A DNA stretch of 64,000 bases from an uncultured Pseudomonadales bacterium (GTDB taxonomy: Bacteria > Pseudomonadota > Gammaproteobacteria > Pseudomonadales > Pseudohongiellaceae). Positions 26,142-34,261 of this stretch are shown here, piece after piece (position 1 is the stretch's first letter; every line of letters begins with the position of its first letter). The stretch is taken from contig CAMYOK010000019.1 in NCBI GenBank assembly GCA_947259995.1, positions 62,001 to 126,000 on the forward strand. Direction: 5' to 3'. The position numbers were made by a program, and so were the translations under genes. The notes under the pieces were generated by a model. The model searched no databases, had not been told where the DNA came from, and saw only the letters and a program-made list of their open reading frames with translations.

Positions 26142-26456
26142 TCTGACAAAATTAAATTCAGCATTATAAAATTCACCGAAGCCACACGCCCATATAATTA
26201 GATAGGAAAGAAGCGCAATAATAAGTGGCAAAAGATAGCTTGTACGTTGATACTTCCACTCACCCCATTGCCAACCCAGGCTCGATAATTTGCGCTTTCT
26301 TAAAAGGCAAGTAAGCAATGTAGCCGCGCCAACTGACAACATTAGCGGTGTCGCTTGACCCATTCGATAAATCAACCAATACCCTAAAAGATAAAAAGCT
26401 ACAACCAATATAAAAAAAGTCGCTAGAGTTAAAATTGTATCTTTAGAATTTTTCAA
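26136..26456 (-). CDS. CPBP (CAAX-protease-like) family membrane protein, truncated at the attC
   Basis: A 106-residue protein of three to four hydrophobic helices. It contains SSLGWQWGEWKYQRTSYLL and YLIIWACGFGEFYN, which match the N-terminal third of CPBP intramembrane metalloproteases. The catalytic EExxxR and later His motifs are absent because the frame ends at the attC core right after EFYNAEFNF. It is either a non-catalytic remnant or a cassette made from a cut gene. Confidence 0.6.
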   Translation of the reverse strand: MKNSKDTILTLATFFILVVAFYLLGYWLIYRMGQATPLMLSVGAATLLTCLLRKRKLSSLGWQWGEWKYQRTSYLLPLIIALLSYLIIWACGFGEFYNAEFNFVRT

Positions 26457-26554
26457 TGTGGCCTCTGATTGACTAAATTAAGAACATAACGCTTTTATTA
26501 ACTGTTAATCGATGCGCGCGAAAAAGTAGAGGGTCGGAAAATTATTCCTACTGC

Positions 26555-26611
26555 TGCCTAACGCCCGTATTCACACCAGCTCTGCTGGTCGCGTGAAATT
26601 GATTGTTATAT
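26555..26611 (-). repeat. attC site (short class)
   Basis: Left core GCCTAACGCCC, right end GATTGTTATA, 57 bases. The body CACACCAGCTCTGCTGGTCGCGTG forms the stem (shown in parts: CCAGC/GCTGG). It terminates the ccdAB cassette. Confidence 0.9.
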
Positions 26612-26630
26612 GCCTTGCCTGCCATTTTAT

Positions 26631-26651
26631 ATGCGCATAAACTATGCGCAT
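26631..26651. promoter_or_regulatory. Candidate CcdA operator
   Basis: Two identical 8-base palindromes ATGCGCAT (26631-26638 and 26644-26651) are spaced 13 bases apart, 22 bases upstream of the ccdA start. Paired half-turn-spaced palindromes directly before a toxin-antitoxin operon suit autorepression by CcdA or CcdA-CcdB. Confidence 0.5.
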
Positions 26652-26672
26652 TCTGTATATGGAGCAAACGAT

Positions 26673-26918
26673 ATGACTTACGCATACAACTCCGAGGCTC
26701 CTAAAAAGCCAACTAATGTCAGTATAAACAGTGACTTACTTGAAAAGGCTAAAAGCCTCAATATCAATCTTTCGGCAACTCTAGAGCGCGCCTTAACGGA
26801 GCAACTGCGTATTAGACAACGCGATCAATGGCTGCGTGAGAATGCCGACGCCATTCAAGCATACAACCAATTTGTCGAAGCTAACGGCACTTTCAGCGAT
26901 AGTGTGAGGAAGTTCTGA
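26673..26918 (+). CDS. ccdA: CcdA family antitoxin
   Basis: An 81-residue protein with a ribbon-helix-helix N-terminus (PTNVSINSDLLEKAKSLNI, NLSATLERAL) and the acidic C-terminal toxin-binding tail (WLRENADAIQAYNQFVEANG, FSDSVRKF) characteristic of CcdA. The ATG at 26673 follows GGAG. It is on the + strand, opposite to the array, as toxin-antitoxin cassettes with their own promoter often are. The stop overlaps the ccdB ATG (TGATG). Confidence 0.92.
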   Translation: MTYAYNSEAPKKPTNVSINSDLLEKAKSLNINLSATLERALTEQLRIRQRDQWLRENADAIQAYNQFVEANGTFSDSVRKF

Positions 26919-27235
26919 TGGGACAGTTTCATGCATATAAAAATCCCAACCCCACCACACGCGACCGGTATCCTTACCTGTTAGATATACAAAGTGATTT
27001 GCTGAGCGGACTGAGAACTACCATTGTCATTCCACTCTCACCTGCTAAAACTGTTGCATCAATCAGCATGTCGAGGCTTAACCCTGTCTTCAATCTAGAC
27101 GGTGAGAACCTCACAGCAATGACACAAGACATTGCAGGCGTAGATCGAAATCAACTTGGCACTCAGTCGTATGACCTGTCTTCCTATCGCTCAGACATTA
27201 TCGCTGCAGTCGATTTTGTACTCTCGGGCATATAA
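26918..27235 (+). CDS. ccdB: CcdB family toxin (DNA gyrase poison)
   Basis: A 105-residue CcdB homologue: MGQFHAYKNPNP, YPYLLDIQSDLL, TTIVIPLSPAK, LNPVFNLDGENLTAMTQDIAG and the C-terminus AAVDFVLSGI. CcdB traps DNA gyrase-DNA complexes. Of the three C-terminal residues that contact GyrA (Trp-Gly-Ile in F-plasmid CcdB), Gly-Ile are kept and the Trp is replaced by Ser, so the affinity or target may be altered. Its TAA is the very start of the cassette in array orientation. Confidence 0.92.
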   Translation: MGQFHAYKNPNPTTRDRYPYLLDIQSDLLSGLRTTIVIPLSPAKTVASISMSRLNPVFNLDGENLTAMTQDIAGVDRNQLGTQSYDLSSYRSDIIAAVDFVLSGI

Positions 27236-27287
27236 CGCCCGTATTCACACGCCAGCTTTGCTGATCGTGGGGAATCGTTTGTTATGT
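27230..27287 (-). repeat. attC site (short class)
   Basis: Left core ATATAACGCCC, right end GTTTGTTATG, 58 bases, stem CCAGCTTTGCTG. It supplies the TAA stop of the GNAT gene on its right. Confidence 0.9.
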
Positions 27288-27761
27288 GTCGGATGCGGCT
27301 CTCCACTCATCGGTTTCATAGGTATAGCCAACTACATTGGAAACGTTGTCGGGGCCCAGCGAACGATATAAAGCGTTAGCCGGAGTATTATCCAGCTCTG
27401 TGCCCAACCAAACTTCTTCGCAGCCCGCTTTCTCCGCTATTTCGATTAAGGTTTGCATGATTAGTTTGCCAACTCCTTTCGTTCGCTGATCTGCGCAAAC
27501 ATCTACTTCATCTACGTAGAGCCATAATGCCTTTCCATATGGCTTAATTTCTAATCTAGATGAGGCGATCCCAAGGAGTATAGGAAGAGGTTCTGAGTAT
27601 TCATGGCAGGCGATAAATACTGTGTCTTGGCGTTCCAAATAGGCTCTGAGACACTCGACGTCGTATTTACACATTTCATTAGCTTCATCCCACGAGGCAC
27701 GGTTAATTTCCTCTACGAGGTTTAGGAGATCATCATCTAAAGAGATTTTTCTCGCTTTCAA
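27282..27761 (-). CDS. GNAT family N-acetyltransferase (cassette)
   Basis: A 159-residue GNAT: VDEVDVCADQRTKGVGKLI is beta-4 plus the acetyl-CoA loop, and LDNTPANALYRSLGPDNVS is the late motif. The short spacing between stop and attC core is typical of cassettes. The ATG lies 43 bases from the next attC core. Substrate unknown. Confidence 0.85.
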   Translation of the reverse strand: MKARKISLDDDLLNLVEEINRASWDEANEMCKYDVECLRAYLERQDTVFIACHEYSEPLPILLGIASSRLEIKPYGKALWLYVDEVDVCADQRTKGVGKLIMQTLIEIAEKAGCEEVWLGTELDNTPANALYRSLGPDNVSNVVGYTYETDEWRAASDT

Positions 27762-27803
27762 AGTTGACTCCCTCGTAAATCAGTCGATGCCTCTTATCGA
27801 GGC

Positions 27804-27851
27804 GCATAACGGCGCATTCAGCGCCTTGCCTGCTGCAATGCTTTGTTAGGC
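27804..27851 (-). repeat. attC site (short)
   Basis: Left core GCATAACGGCG, right end CTTTGTTAGGC, 48 bases, stem GCGCATTCAGCGC. Confidence 0.75.
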
Positions 27852-28330
27852 AACCACGCTCTGATAGTGTCGTGATGTGTTGACCACGCTTCCCATGCAG
27901 TTCGAGCCCACTCTTTGACAATTGCTTTATGCTCACTGACCGATTTCGCCCTATAGACATCGGCAGCAGTAATTGAACCCAAATTCTGTGGCGGCTCAAG
28001 AAACACAAATGAGCGCTTATTTTTACCGGCCGCAAGCATCGCATCATTAGCGTTTTCGGCTGTTAAACCATATTCCAAGAACATACAAATCCTAATTAAG
28101 TGTAAAGCAACGGACTGTATGCTCTGTCGATCTTTAGAGCCTGGATGTTGCACTGCATAAGCATCAACGGTTAATCGGTGAATTTCAAAATAAGTAGGGT
28201 CACTATATTCGCGAGCCAAAACCTCACCATAAACGGACCAGCATCCCGGTGACGAACTCATGTACCGATGCACTGGCCCATCAACAACGGGAAATAGGCC
28301 ACCACAACTAAAACACTTGCAAGAATCCAT
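27818..28330 (-). CDS. DUF5946 family protein
   Basis: A 170-residue protein with an N-terminal CxxC pair (CKCFSCGG), then VDGPVHRYMSSSPGCW and LTVDAYAVQHPG, the signature region of DUF5946, and a helical C-terminus. ATG 28330 is the start because it directly precedes the Cys pair; upstream codons are within the attC flank. The last ~11 residues (NKALQQARR at the end) are encoded by the attC site itself. Function unknown. Confidence 0.75.
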   Translation of the reverse strand: MDSCKCFSCGGLFPVVDGPVHRYMSSSPGCWSVYGEVLAREYSDPTYFEIHRLTVDAYAVQHPGSKDRQSIQSVALHLIRICMFLEYGLTAENANDAMLAAGKNKRSFVFLEPPQNLGSITAADVYRAKSVSEHKAIVKEWARTAWEAWSTHHDTIRAWLPNKALQQARR

Positions 28331-28341
28331 ATCTGTTTTCT

Positions 28342-28442
28342 GCCTAACGCCCAAATAACAGGCTAAGTAATGATTGGCTAAATTGTGTAGTGAAGCGAAA
28401 CGTAGCCAACTGTTACGTGTCTTGTTGATTTTCTTGTTATGT
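28342..28442 (-). repeat. attC site
   Basis: Left core GCCTAACGCCC, right end TTCTTGTTATG, 101 bases, with internal AGGCTAAGTAATGATTGGCTA-like arms. Confidence 0.85.
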
Positions 28443-28444
28443 TG

Positions 28445-28801
28445 TTACTGCGGAACAGGTAAATCATGTGCTTTTAAAAAGCTTAGTTTATCCCAATAAC
28501 CACGTTGAAATACAATTAGGCCATTTTCTATTTGAAAGAAACCACAACCTCTTAAGCCTATTGGATCTTTCCATTCAAGTATTGCCCAATCACCATCTTG
28601 AAATATGTTCTCGGTAATGCAAACCATTTCTGCGTTTGCAAACTCTTCTGAGAACATTGCCTGTATTGCAACTTTGCCCTCAACAGGCTCATTTGCAACT
28701 TGGTGGTTGATCGCACTATCCGCATAGAAACTAGATATTTTGTTCGCATCACCTTCGTTAAATGCTTTTACCCACGATTCAACTAACTCTTTCGGTTTCA
28801 T
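28445..28801 (-). CDS. SnoaL/NTF2-like protein
   Basis: A 118-residue alpha+beta barrel protein of the NTF2/SnoaL-like type (ELVESWVKAFNEGDANKISS, FYADSAINH, AILEWKDPIG, CGFFQIENGLIVFQRGYWD). Such folds act as isomerases, hydrolases or binding proteins; the function is not evident. The ATG at 28801 starts the family-typical N-terminus. No attC separates it from the DUF1428 gene 43 bases away, so the cassette carries two genes. Confidence 0.75.
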   Translation of the reverse strand: MKPKELVESWVKAFNEGDANKISSFYADSAINHQVANEPVEGKVAIQAMFSEEFANAEMVCITENIFQDGDWAILEWKDPIGLRGCGFFQIENGLIVFQRGYWDKLSFLKAHDLPVPQ

Positions 28802-28844
28802 AAATACTCCAATATGTGAAATTGGTGCGATGACGCTCCCAAAA

Positions 28845-29198
28845 CTAGACCTCAAGGATTGTTTCAAAGCCACCATATATTAGACGCTTACCATCAAAAG
28901 GCATTGGGTTTTGGTCTGCTTGCATTCTTGGGTCTTCCATAATAGCTTGCCAACCTGCATCACGAGCCTCTTTAGAAGGCCAAATAACCCATGAAAATAC
29001 GACGGTTTCATCATCTCCACAATTCACTGCCATTGGGAATGAAGTAACCTCTCCATCTGGCACGTTATCTCCCCATGTTTCCGTAACCTTAAGCGCACCA
29101 TGATCCTTGAATACGTCTGCAGACAACTTTGCATGATCGATATATTTTTCTTTGTTTGCGGTTGGTACAGCAGCTACAAAACCATCTGTGTAGGACAT
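28845..29198 (-). CDS. DUF1428 family protein
   Basis: A 117-residue protein matching DUF1428 along its length: the N-terminus YTDGFVAAVPTANKEKY, AVNCGDDETVVFSWVIWPS, RMQADQNPMPFDGKRLIYGG. These are ferredoxin-like dimeric alpha/beta-barrel proteins of unknown function, common in integron cassettes. GGAG lies upstream of the ATG. It is the first gene of a two-gene cassette with the SnoaL-like gene. Confidence 0.85.
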   Translation of the reverse strand: MSYTDGFVAAVPTANKEKYIDHAKLSADVFKDHGALKVTETWGDNVPDGEVTSFPMAVNCGDDETVVFSWVIWPSKEARDAGWQAIMEDPRMQADQNPMPFDGKRLIYGGFETILEV

Positions 29199-29251
29199 GG
29201 AAAACTCCTTTTATTTAAAATTTGATTGACTAGGTCTTTTACATTGGCGAC

Positions 29252-29320
29252 ACATAACGCCCATTCATAAGCGGTGCAGGCATAGGCTGCATCCGGCGAC
29301 CGAACGGAGAGTGCTTTATG
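29252..29320 (-). repeat. attC site (degenerate right end)
   Basis: The left core ACATAACGCCC is clear, GCGGTGCAGGC/GCTGCATCCGGC form arms, and the right end is only loosely conserved (GTGCTTTATG). Confidence 0.55.
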
Positions 29321-29339
29321 TAAATGATATATGCGGTTC

Positions 29340-29759
29340 TCATAGTACCTTGCGCAGTACCCACATTTCACCTTCTTGCTTAGTCGGTACCCATCCACTC
29401 TTTTCATACAACTGAGGGACATTGGTGTACACGAGAAGCGTTGCCTCTCCAGTTACTCTCCGAGCATGTTCATCGGCAGCAGCGATCAGCTTGCTTGCGA
29501 TTCCGTTGCCGCGAAAAACTGGCTCTACATAAACCGTATTAATCCACAATGCCAGCTCTGGAGAGTCTGGCGCAATATGCCAGGTAAACGATATACCTCC
29601 AGCCAAACGATCACCAACCATAGCAAGTAGAGGTGAGGGAAAAGGTCTGGAGCTATCTAGAGATTCAAACGAATGATCGGGACCCCACTCTTCGGATATC
29701 CACTGCCGGTATGTTTCCAGATGAATATCACTGAGCAGAGAATCAACAATGGTTATCAT
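29340..29759 (-). CDS. GNAT family N-acetyltransferase (cassette)
   Basis: A 139-residue GNAT with the acetyl-CoA loop FRGNGIASKLIAAADEHA after INTVYVEPV, and the late motif VPQLYEKSGWVPTK. The N-terminal half is short, as in the small-molecule acetyltransferases common in integrons. Substrate unknown. Confidence 0.8.
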   Translation of the reverse strand: MITIVDSLLSDIHLETYRQWISEEWGPDHSFESLDSSRPFPSPLLAMVGDRLAGGISFTWHIAPDSPELALWINTVYVEPVFRGNGIASKLIAAADEHARRVTGEATLLVYTNVPQLYEKSGWVPTKQEGEMWVLRKVL

Positions 29760-29772
29760 CAGGTACCTCTAA

Positions 29773-29903
29773 GCATAACGCTCCGCTAAGGGACCGGAGC
29801 TGTGTTGATTATTTTGTGCGAGCGTAGCGAAAATGCACAAAATGAGCAACGCAGCGGAGGTCCAGGCAGCTTTAGCTGCCGAGCCTTGAGCGGCTTGTTA
29901 GCA
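29773..29903 (-). repeat. attC site (unusually long, nested stems)
   Basis: Left core GCATAACGCTCCGC, right end CGGCTTGTTAGC, 131 bases. There are several inverted pairs, including CCGCTAAGG/CTTGAGCGG, TTTTGTGC/GCACAAAA and GGCAGC/GCTGCC. It terminates the four-gene cassette. Confidence 0.8.
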
Positions 29904-30147
29904 TAGGAATGCTGGTGCCGGATTGGTGACCTCCCAATTTATTAATATGTTGTATAGCTACATATTTTTATAATGGTCGAGACTTGCAAGGCAAGCAAAT
30001 TGATCGTTCCACTATTTCTTGGCTAGATAGAATTAGAGACCCGAGTATCAGTTTATTTATCGCTGGCATGAATCTTTATCAGTACCTGAGATTGACCGAG
30101 TCTAGCTCCATTGGTGTGTAGAACGTAGATGGATTATTATTTCCCGT
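29904..30147. other. Gap inside the four-gene cassette; possible + strand relic
   Basis: No gene with a start codon is seen. On the + strand a frame is open from about 29923 to a stop at 30121, with protein-like composition (RDLQGKQIDRSTISWLDRI and LFIAGMNLYQYLRLTE). It has no ATG or ribosome site and no family I recognise. It could be the 3' end of a lost gene. Confidence 0.3.
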
Positions 30148-30768
30148 TTACTTATGCTTGGCTTTCAGCAGACGCACCTGCTGTTCCAACTCTGCGATCC
30201 GCTGATCACGTTCATGCAACATCTTCTCGGCATCCTCTCGGTCAATCCGCTGCGGAATGTGTTGTGGGCAATTGCTATCCCAGGCCTCGACGGTAAATAC
30301 AAGTACCTGTTCGCCTCGTGCCCTGTATTCATCCCGACCTGGCATCAATTCAGACAGAAGGCCTGGCTGGTCCTCTACCACTTTGGCACTTCCCCAAACT
30401 TTGACGCGTGTCATGTTGAGATAATCAATCAGGAAGATAAACGCCTTGGGGTTGTCCGTTAAATTTCCCTGGCTTATGAACTGCCTGTTTCCCCTGTAGT
30501 CTGCGAACGCCAGAGTTTTGTTGTCGATAACTTTCAGAAAGCCCGGCGGTCCACCACGATGCTGGATATATGGTTGACCAATGGCATTGGCAGTGCCCAG
30601 AAAAAAACTCTTTTGTGCGGCGATATAGCCAGCCAGATCTGATGTGATTTCAGTTTGCCAGCCTCCATTCATTTCCATTCTGGCGTACAATTTCCTCGAT
30701 CCCTTACGAGACTGAATGGACTTCACACTATCTGTAAAAGCAATGTCGCTTGTATAGTTCAATCTCAC
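30148..30768 (-). CDS. Pyridoxamine 5'-phosphate oxidase (PPOX) family protein
   Basis: A 206-residue flavin-split-barrel protein. It has the family N-terminus (SDIAFTDSVKSIQSRKGSR), FLGTANAIGQPYIQHRGGP and FADYRGNRQFISQGNL, and a C-terminal coiled-coil tail (HERDQRIAELEQQVRLLKAK). Members bind FMN or F420 and may reduce or oxidise small molecules. It is the third gene of an operon with DUF1348 and a carboxymuconolactone decarboxylase-like gene, 13 bases after the former. Confidence 0.85.
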   Translation of the reverse strand: MRLNYTSDIAFTDSVKSIQSRKGSRKLYARMEMNGGWQTEITSDLAGYIAAQKSFFLGTANAIGQPYIQHRGGPPGFLKVIDNKTLAFADYRGNRQFISQGNLTDNPKAFIFLIDYLNMTRVKVWGSAKVVEDQPGLLSELMPGRDEYRARGEQVLVFTVEAWDSNCPQHIPQRIDREDAEKMLHERDQRIAELEQQVRLLKAKHK

Positions 30769-30780
30769 ATTCCTCTTTCT

Positions 30781-31245
30781 TTAAAGACCCAGTTCGCTTA
30801 GACCGGGGTGGTTTTCAGGGCGACGACCAATTGGCCAGTGAAACTTTCGCTCATCAGCCATGATTGCATGCTCATTAATGCTGGCGATTCGTCGACGCAT
30901 CAAGCCTTCGTCGTCAAATTCCCAGTTTTCATTCCCATAAGCGCGAAACCATTGTCCGGAGTCATCGTGGAATTCATAGGCAAACCGGACCGCAATACGA
31001 TTCTCAGTAAACGCCCATAGTTCTTTGATGAGTCGGTAGTCAAGCTCACGGGTCCATTTACGTGTCAGCAGTTGCACTATTTCTTCGCGTCCTGTGGCAA
31101 ATTCTGCACGATTACGCCATAGGCAGTTCTCGGTATATGCCAGTGCAACTTTCTGTGGATTACGACCGTTCCAGCCATCTTCAGCAAGGCGGATTTTTTC
31201 GTTGGCGGCTTTCTCATTAAAAGGCGGTAAAGGGGGGCTGGACAT
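30781..31245 (-). CDS. DUF1348 (NTF2-like) family protein
   Basis: A 154-residue protein with the DUF1348 pattern: [53 protein letters not shown], and [12 protein letters not shown] followed by FHWPIGRRP. The ATG at 31245 follows AGGAGAATG. Function is unknown; the fold suggests a small-molecule-binding cone. Second gene of the LysR-controlled operon. Confidence 0.85.
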   Translation of the reverse strand: MSSPPLPPFNEKAANEKIRLAEDGWNGRNPQKVALAYTENCLWRNRAEFATGREEIVQLLTRKWTRELDYRLIKELWAFTENRIAVRFAYEFHDDSGQWFRAYGNENWEFDDEGLMRRRIASINEHAIMADERKFHWPIGRRPENHPGLSELGL

Positions 31246-31301
31246 TTTGCATTCTCCTATCAAAATTGCAGGGGGGACTTGGAAGCCACCCCTGCAATGC
31301 T

Positions 31302-31850
31302 TCAGGCCACCAGCGTATCGACCGTTGGGAAGTCGATTTCGGTGCCCAGAACTTCGTTGATGTAGTTAGTCAGTGTGTTCAATGCAACGTGACCCACTAT
31401 CTCTACGATTTCAGCGTCGCTATAACCTGCAGCACGCACAGAGTTGAAATCATTGTCAGAGATCTTGCCGCGGTTGATCACAATCTTCACAGCGAAACTG
31501 ACTGCACTTGCCGCTTTTTTGTCACTGGAGGTGCCCCGGCGATTGGCTTCAATTTCAGCTGCGCTCAGTTTGGCCAGGTTGGAGCCAAGGTATTGGTGTG
31601 CGGCGAGACAGTAATAGCAGCCGTTGACCTCCGCGACAGCAAGGGCAATGCGTTCGCGTGTCTGAGCGTCCAGTGAGCCTTTGCCAAGTGCGGTATTCAG
31701 ACCGAGGTAACCCTCCAGGGTCTGTGGACTGTTGGCGACAATGCGAAACATGTTGGGAGCACTGCCCAAAAGCTTATTGACCGCTTCAAGCGATGCTTTG
31801 GAGGCTTCCGGTGCAGCCGTAATAGATGCCGGTGTCGGTATACGAGACAT
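31302..31850 (-). CDS. Carboxymuconolactone decarboxylase / AhpD-like protein
   Basis: A 182-residue helical protein with the AhpD-type redox motif [10 protein letters not shown] (Cys-x2-Cys-x3-His) near residue 85. It is of the peroxidase-related group with the N-terminal [19 protein letters not shown]. It probably acts as an alkylhydroperoxidase. It is the first gene of a three-gene operon divergent from a LysR regulator, 129 bases apart. The ATG at 31850 is followed by the family start SRIPTP. Confidence 0.85.
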   Translation of the reverse strand: MSRIPTPASITAAPEASKASLEAVNKLLGSAPNMFRIVANSPQTLEGYLGLNTALGKGSLDAQTRERIALAVAEVNGCYYCLAAHQYLGSNLAKLSAAEIEANRRGTSSDKKAASAVSFAVKIVINRGKISDNDFNSVRAAGYSDAEIVEIVGHVALNTLTNYINEVLGTEIDFPTVDTLVA

Positions 31851-31979
31851 GATTAACTCCTGTGTTTTTGTAAAAGGAGACTCAGCATACAATTAATTCA
31901 AATCAATATAATTGGCGCACAAACTAATTTTCTATTACATTATCTGCAATAATCCACCCATAAAAACGTGTGATGTGAA

Positions 31980-32885
31980 ATGGATAAGCTTGAAGCAATG
32001 CGGGTTTTCATTGAGGTCGCGGAATGTAAAAGTTTTGTTGCTGCCAGCCGAAAACTTGAACTGTCAGCTCCGGCAGTTACCCGATCTATCGCTCAACTAG
32101 AACATACTCTTGGTGTGCGACTGTTCAACAGAACCACACGGCATGTTCGCCTCACGGATTCGGGGGCCCGCTTCTATGAAGATGCCAGGCGAATACTGGA
32201 AGATGTTGCGCAGGCCGTGACCTCAGCATCAGGAAGCTACGCCGAGCCCAAAGGCGTGTTATCTGTCACAGCCCCGGTCCTGTTTGGTCAGATACATATA
32301 GCGCCAATACTGACGGAGTATTTACAACTGAACCCATCTGTAACGGTAAGAGCCGTTTTCTACGATCGTATTAGTAATATACTCGATGAGGGTCTGGACG
32401 TTGCTATCCGAATTGGTCACCTTAAGGACTCAAGTATTTATGCCACGTCAGTCGGCAGCGTTCAGCGGGTTGTATGCGCATCGCCCGACTATTTGAAAAA
32501 ACACGGCACACCTAGGCATCCATCAGAACTTTCAGGCCATGAAATTATTCAGGCCTCGACAGCTGAATCGTCAACCACATGGCTATTTGAATCGTCGATT
32601 GGTAAGGAATCGGTAAAAGTATCCCCACGCCTGCACTGCTCCCAGAATGGGGCGGCAATCACAGCGGCTAGGGAAGGATTTGGGATCACCAGATTGATGT
32701 CCTATCAGATAGGAGAGGAATTAAAAAACGGTTCCCTGACGCACATATTGCGTGACTACGAAACCAAAGTACTTCCGGTCAGCATCATTCACCTTGAGGG
32801 GCGACAAGCCAATGCAAAGATCAGATCGTTTGTCGACCTTGCGACCGCTAGATTAAGGGCTAATCCTTATATAGACCACTACTGA
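31980..32885 (+). CDS. LysR family transcriptional regulator
   Basis: A 301-residue LysR protein. The N-terminal winged helix-turn-helix spans residues 1-60 (MDKLEAMRVFIEVAECKSF, KLELSAPAVTRSIAQLE, LFNRTTRHVRLTDSG), followed by the effector-binding domain. It is divergent from the AhpD-like/DUF1348/PPOX operon, and by the usual LysR arrangement it controls that operon and itself through the A+T-rich 129-base gap. It is the only + strand gene in the array besides ccdAB. Confidence 0.92.
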   Translation: MDKLEAMRVFIEVAECKSFVAASRKLELSAPAVTRSIAQLEHTLGVRLFNRTTRHVRLTDSGARFYEDARRILEDVAQAVTSASGSYAEPKGVLSVTAPVLFGQIHIAPILTEYLQLNPSVTVRAVFYDRISNILDEGLDVAIRIGHLKDSSIYATSVGSVQRVVCASPDYLKKHGTPRHPSELSGHEIIQASTAESSTTWLFESSIGKESVKVSPRLHCSQNGAAITAAREGFGITRLMSYQIGEELKNGSLTHILRDYETKVLPVSIIHLEGRQANAKIRSFVDLATARLRANPYIDHY

Positions 32886-32898
32886 GTGGTTAATTTGA

Positions 32899-33000
32899 TG
32901 CTAACGCCCATGTTCACGAGCCAAAGTATGATGGCGTGGCTTTTGCACCAGAAAAAGGCATGACAGCAGACTTTGGTCTCTGTGAAACTGATTGTTAGAG
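32899..33000 (-). repeat. attC site (long class)
   Basis: Left core TGCTAACGCCC, right end GATTGTTAGAG, 102 bases. The arms CCAAAGTATG and CAGACTTTGG and the AAAAGGCATGACA box are shared with at least seven other sites. Confidence 0.9.
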
Positions 33001-33022
33001 TATTTCAGCCTCAGCTGCTCAC

Positions 33023-33874
33023 TCAGAGTCGATCTATACTTAACCAATCGGCAGTCCCAACAATTTCCTCGCGTTCCTTAAAACTGGTCAATGTCTCAGC
33101 GACACTGCTGCTGTCGCCAGAGGTCTTGATTGCAGCGAGCGTCTGCCGCATCGCCCGAATTGCGGCACGTTGCAGATCAGACGGGATTATGGATAGCTGG
33201 TAACCTAGCTCTTGTAGCCGATGGATAGAAACAAGTGGGGTCTTTCCGCCATAGAACATGTTGATTAGCTTAGGTTGTGAAATTTCTCGCGCAATACGTT
33301 CGATTTGCTCAACCGTCTCGGGCGCTTCTACGAAAATCATGTCTGCTCCCGCTTCCAAATAAGCATTTGCGCGTTCCAATGCCCGCTCGAACCCTTCCAC
33401 TGCGATTGCATCCGTTCGCGCAATAACCACGAAAGCGTCGTCGTAAAGACTATCACGAGCGACTTTGATTTTTTGACACATTTCCTCGGTTGGCACCAGA
33501 GACTTATTATCCAGATGCCCGCAACGCTTTGGAAAGCATTGGTCTTCTATATGGAAGCCAGCAACCCCTAGACGCTCATATAAACGCGTGCAGCGATGAA
33601 CGTTGAGACCATTACCAAAGCCAGTATCAGCGTCTGCGATCACCGGAATGTTCGTGACATCGACAATCCCAGCCAAACGATCAGTAACTTCGTTCAAGCT
33701 CAACAGCCCTAAGTCAGGATAACCAGCAGCGCGTGATATGGCTCCTCCACTTGCATAGATCGCTTTGAAACCGGCCTGCTCAACCAAGCGGGCCGACAGC
33801 CCATCGTATGCGCCTGGGGCAACAACGATCTCAGGGCCACTCAGAAGCTGACGAAGATGCTCAGTTTGCTTCAT
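33023..33874 (-). CDS. Isocitrate lyase/PEP mutase superfamily enzyme
   Basis: A 283-residue (beta/alpha)8 enzyme. It has the Mg-binding DADTGFGN, the catalytic-loop motif HIEDQCFPKRCGH (Cys in KRCGH), VIARTDAIAVEGFERAL and FVEAPET. This matches the oxaloacetate decarboxylase/methylisocitrate lyase-like group. It likely cleaves a C-C bond in a 2-hydroxy- or 2-oxo-acid. A single-gene cassette of clear metabolic type. Confidence 0.85.
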   Translation of the reverse strand: MKQTEHLRQLLSGPEIVVAPGAYDGLSARLVEQAGFKAIYASGGAISRAAGYPDLGLLSLNEVTDRLAGIVDVTNIPVIADADTGFGNGLNVHRCTRLYERLGVAGFHIEDQCFPKRCGHLDNKSLVPTEEMCQKIKVARDSLYDDAFVVIARTDAIAVEGFERALERANAYLEAGADMIFVEAPETVEQIERIAREISQPKLINMFYGGKTPLVSIHRLQELGYQLSIIPSDLQRAAIRAMRQTLAAIKTSGDSSSVAETLTSFKEREEIVGTADWLSIDRL

Positions 33875-33918
33875 TTACCTTCCATTATTAGTTGATATTC
33901 TTCTGGAGCCGCTTCCAG

Positions 33919-33997
33919 CTCTAACGCCCGTGCTCGCGCGCAATTTTGGAGCTGCAACGCAGCGGAGAAATTGTCGCTGTTCAGCCGATTGTTATAG
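33919..33997 (-). repeat. attC site (middle class)
   Basis: Left core CTCTAACGCCCG, right end CGATTGTTATAG, 79 bases. The body GCGCGCAATTTTGGAGCTGC is shared with three other sites (39037, 42764, 45474). Confidence 0.9.
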
Positions 33998-34000
33998 CCG

Positions 34001-34261
34001 TCATTCGTAGTGCGTCCAAAGCCGCAGCACCTTCACCACCCGCTCTTTCTCTAACACTTGGTACACCAGTCTGTGCTGTATATTTATGCGCCGAGAGTAG
34101 GCACCGGACAAATCACCGATAAGTTTTTCATAGGGTGGCGGATTGGCAAATGGATCTTTCCTGATAATTTCAAGGAGCTCTTGAGCCTTTGGCTTGAGCC
34201 CGGAGGAAGCGACCTTCTTGGCGTCCTTCTGTGACTGTTTGGTGAAGTGGAGCTCCCACAT
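34001..34261 (-). CDS. yoeB: YoeB/Txe family toxin (mRNA interferase)
   Basis: An 86-residue YoeB homologue. It has WELHFTKQSQKDAKKV, PPPYEKLIGDLSGAYSRRI (with the catalytic Glu and Arg) and the C-terminus LRLWTHYE, carrying the conserved His-Tyr pair. Family members cleave mRNA in the ribosomal A site. The ATG overlaps the antitoxin stop (TGATG), so translation is coupled. Confidence 0.92.
   Translation of the reverse strand: MWELHFTKQSQKDAKKVASSGLKPKAQELLEIIRKDPFANPPPYEKLIGDLSGAYSRRINIQHRLVYQVLEKERVVKVLRLWTHYE

Noticed and set aside
26481..26554. CATAACGC at 26483 as the start of another attC
   Set aside because: No partner right-end core or stem is found before the clear attC at 26555; kept as chance or a remnant.
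29174..29422. 82-codon minus frame between DUF1428 and GNAT
   Set aside because: It spans the attC at 29252-29320 and overlaps the 3' end of the GNAT gene in another frame; no family match.
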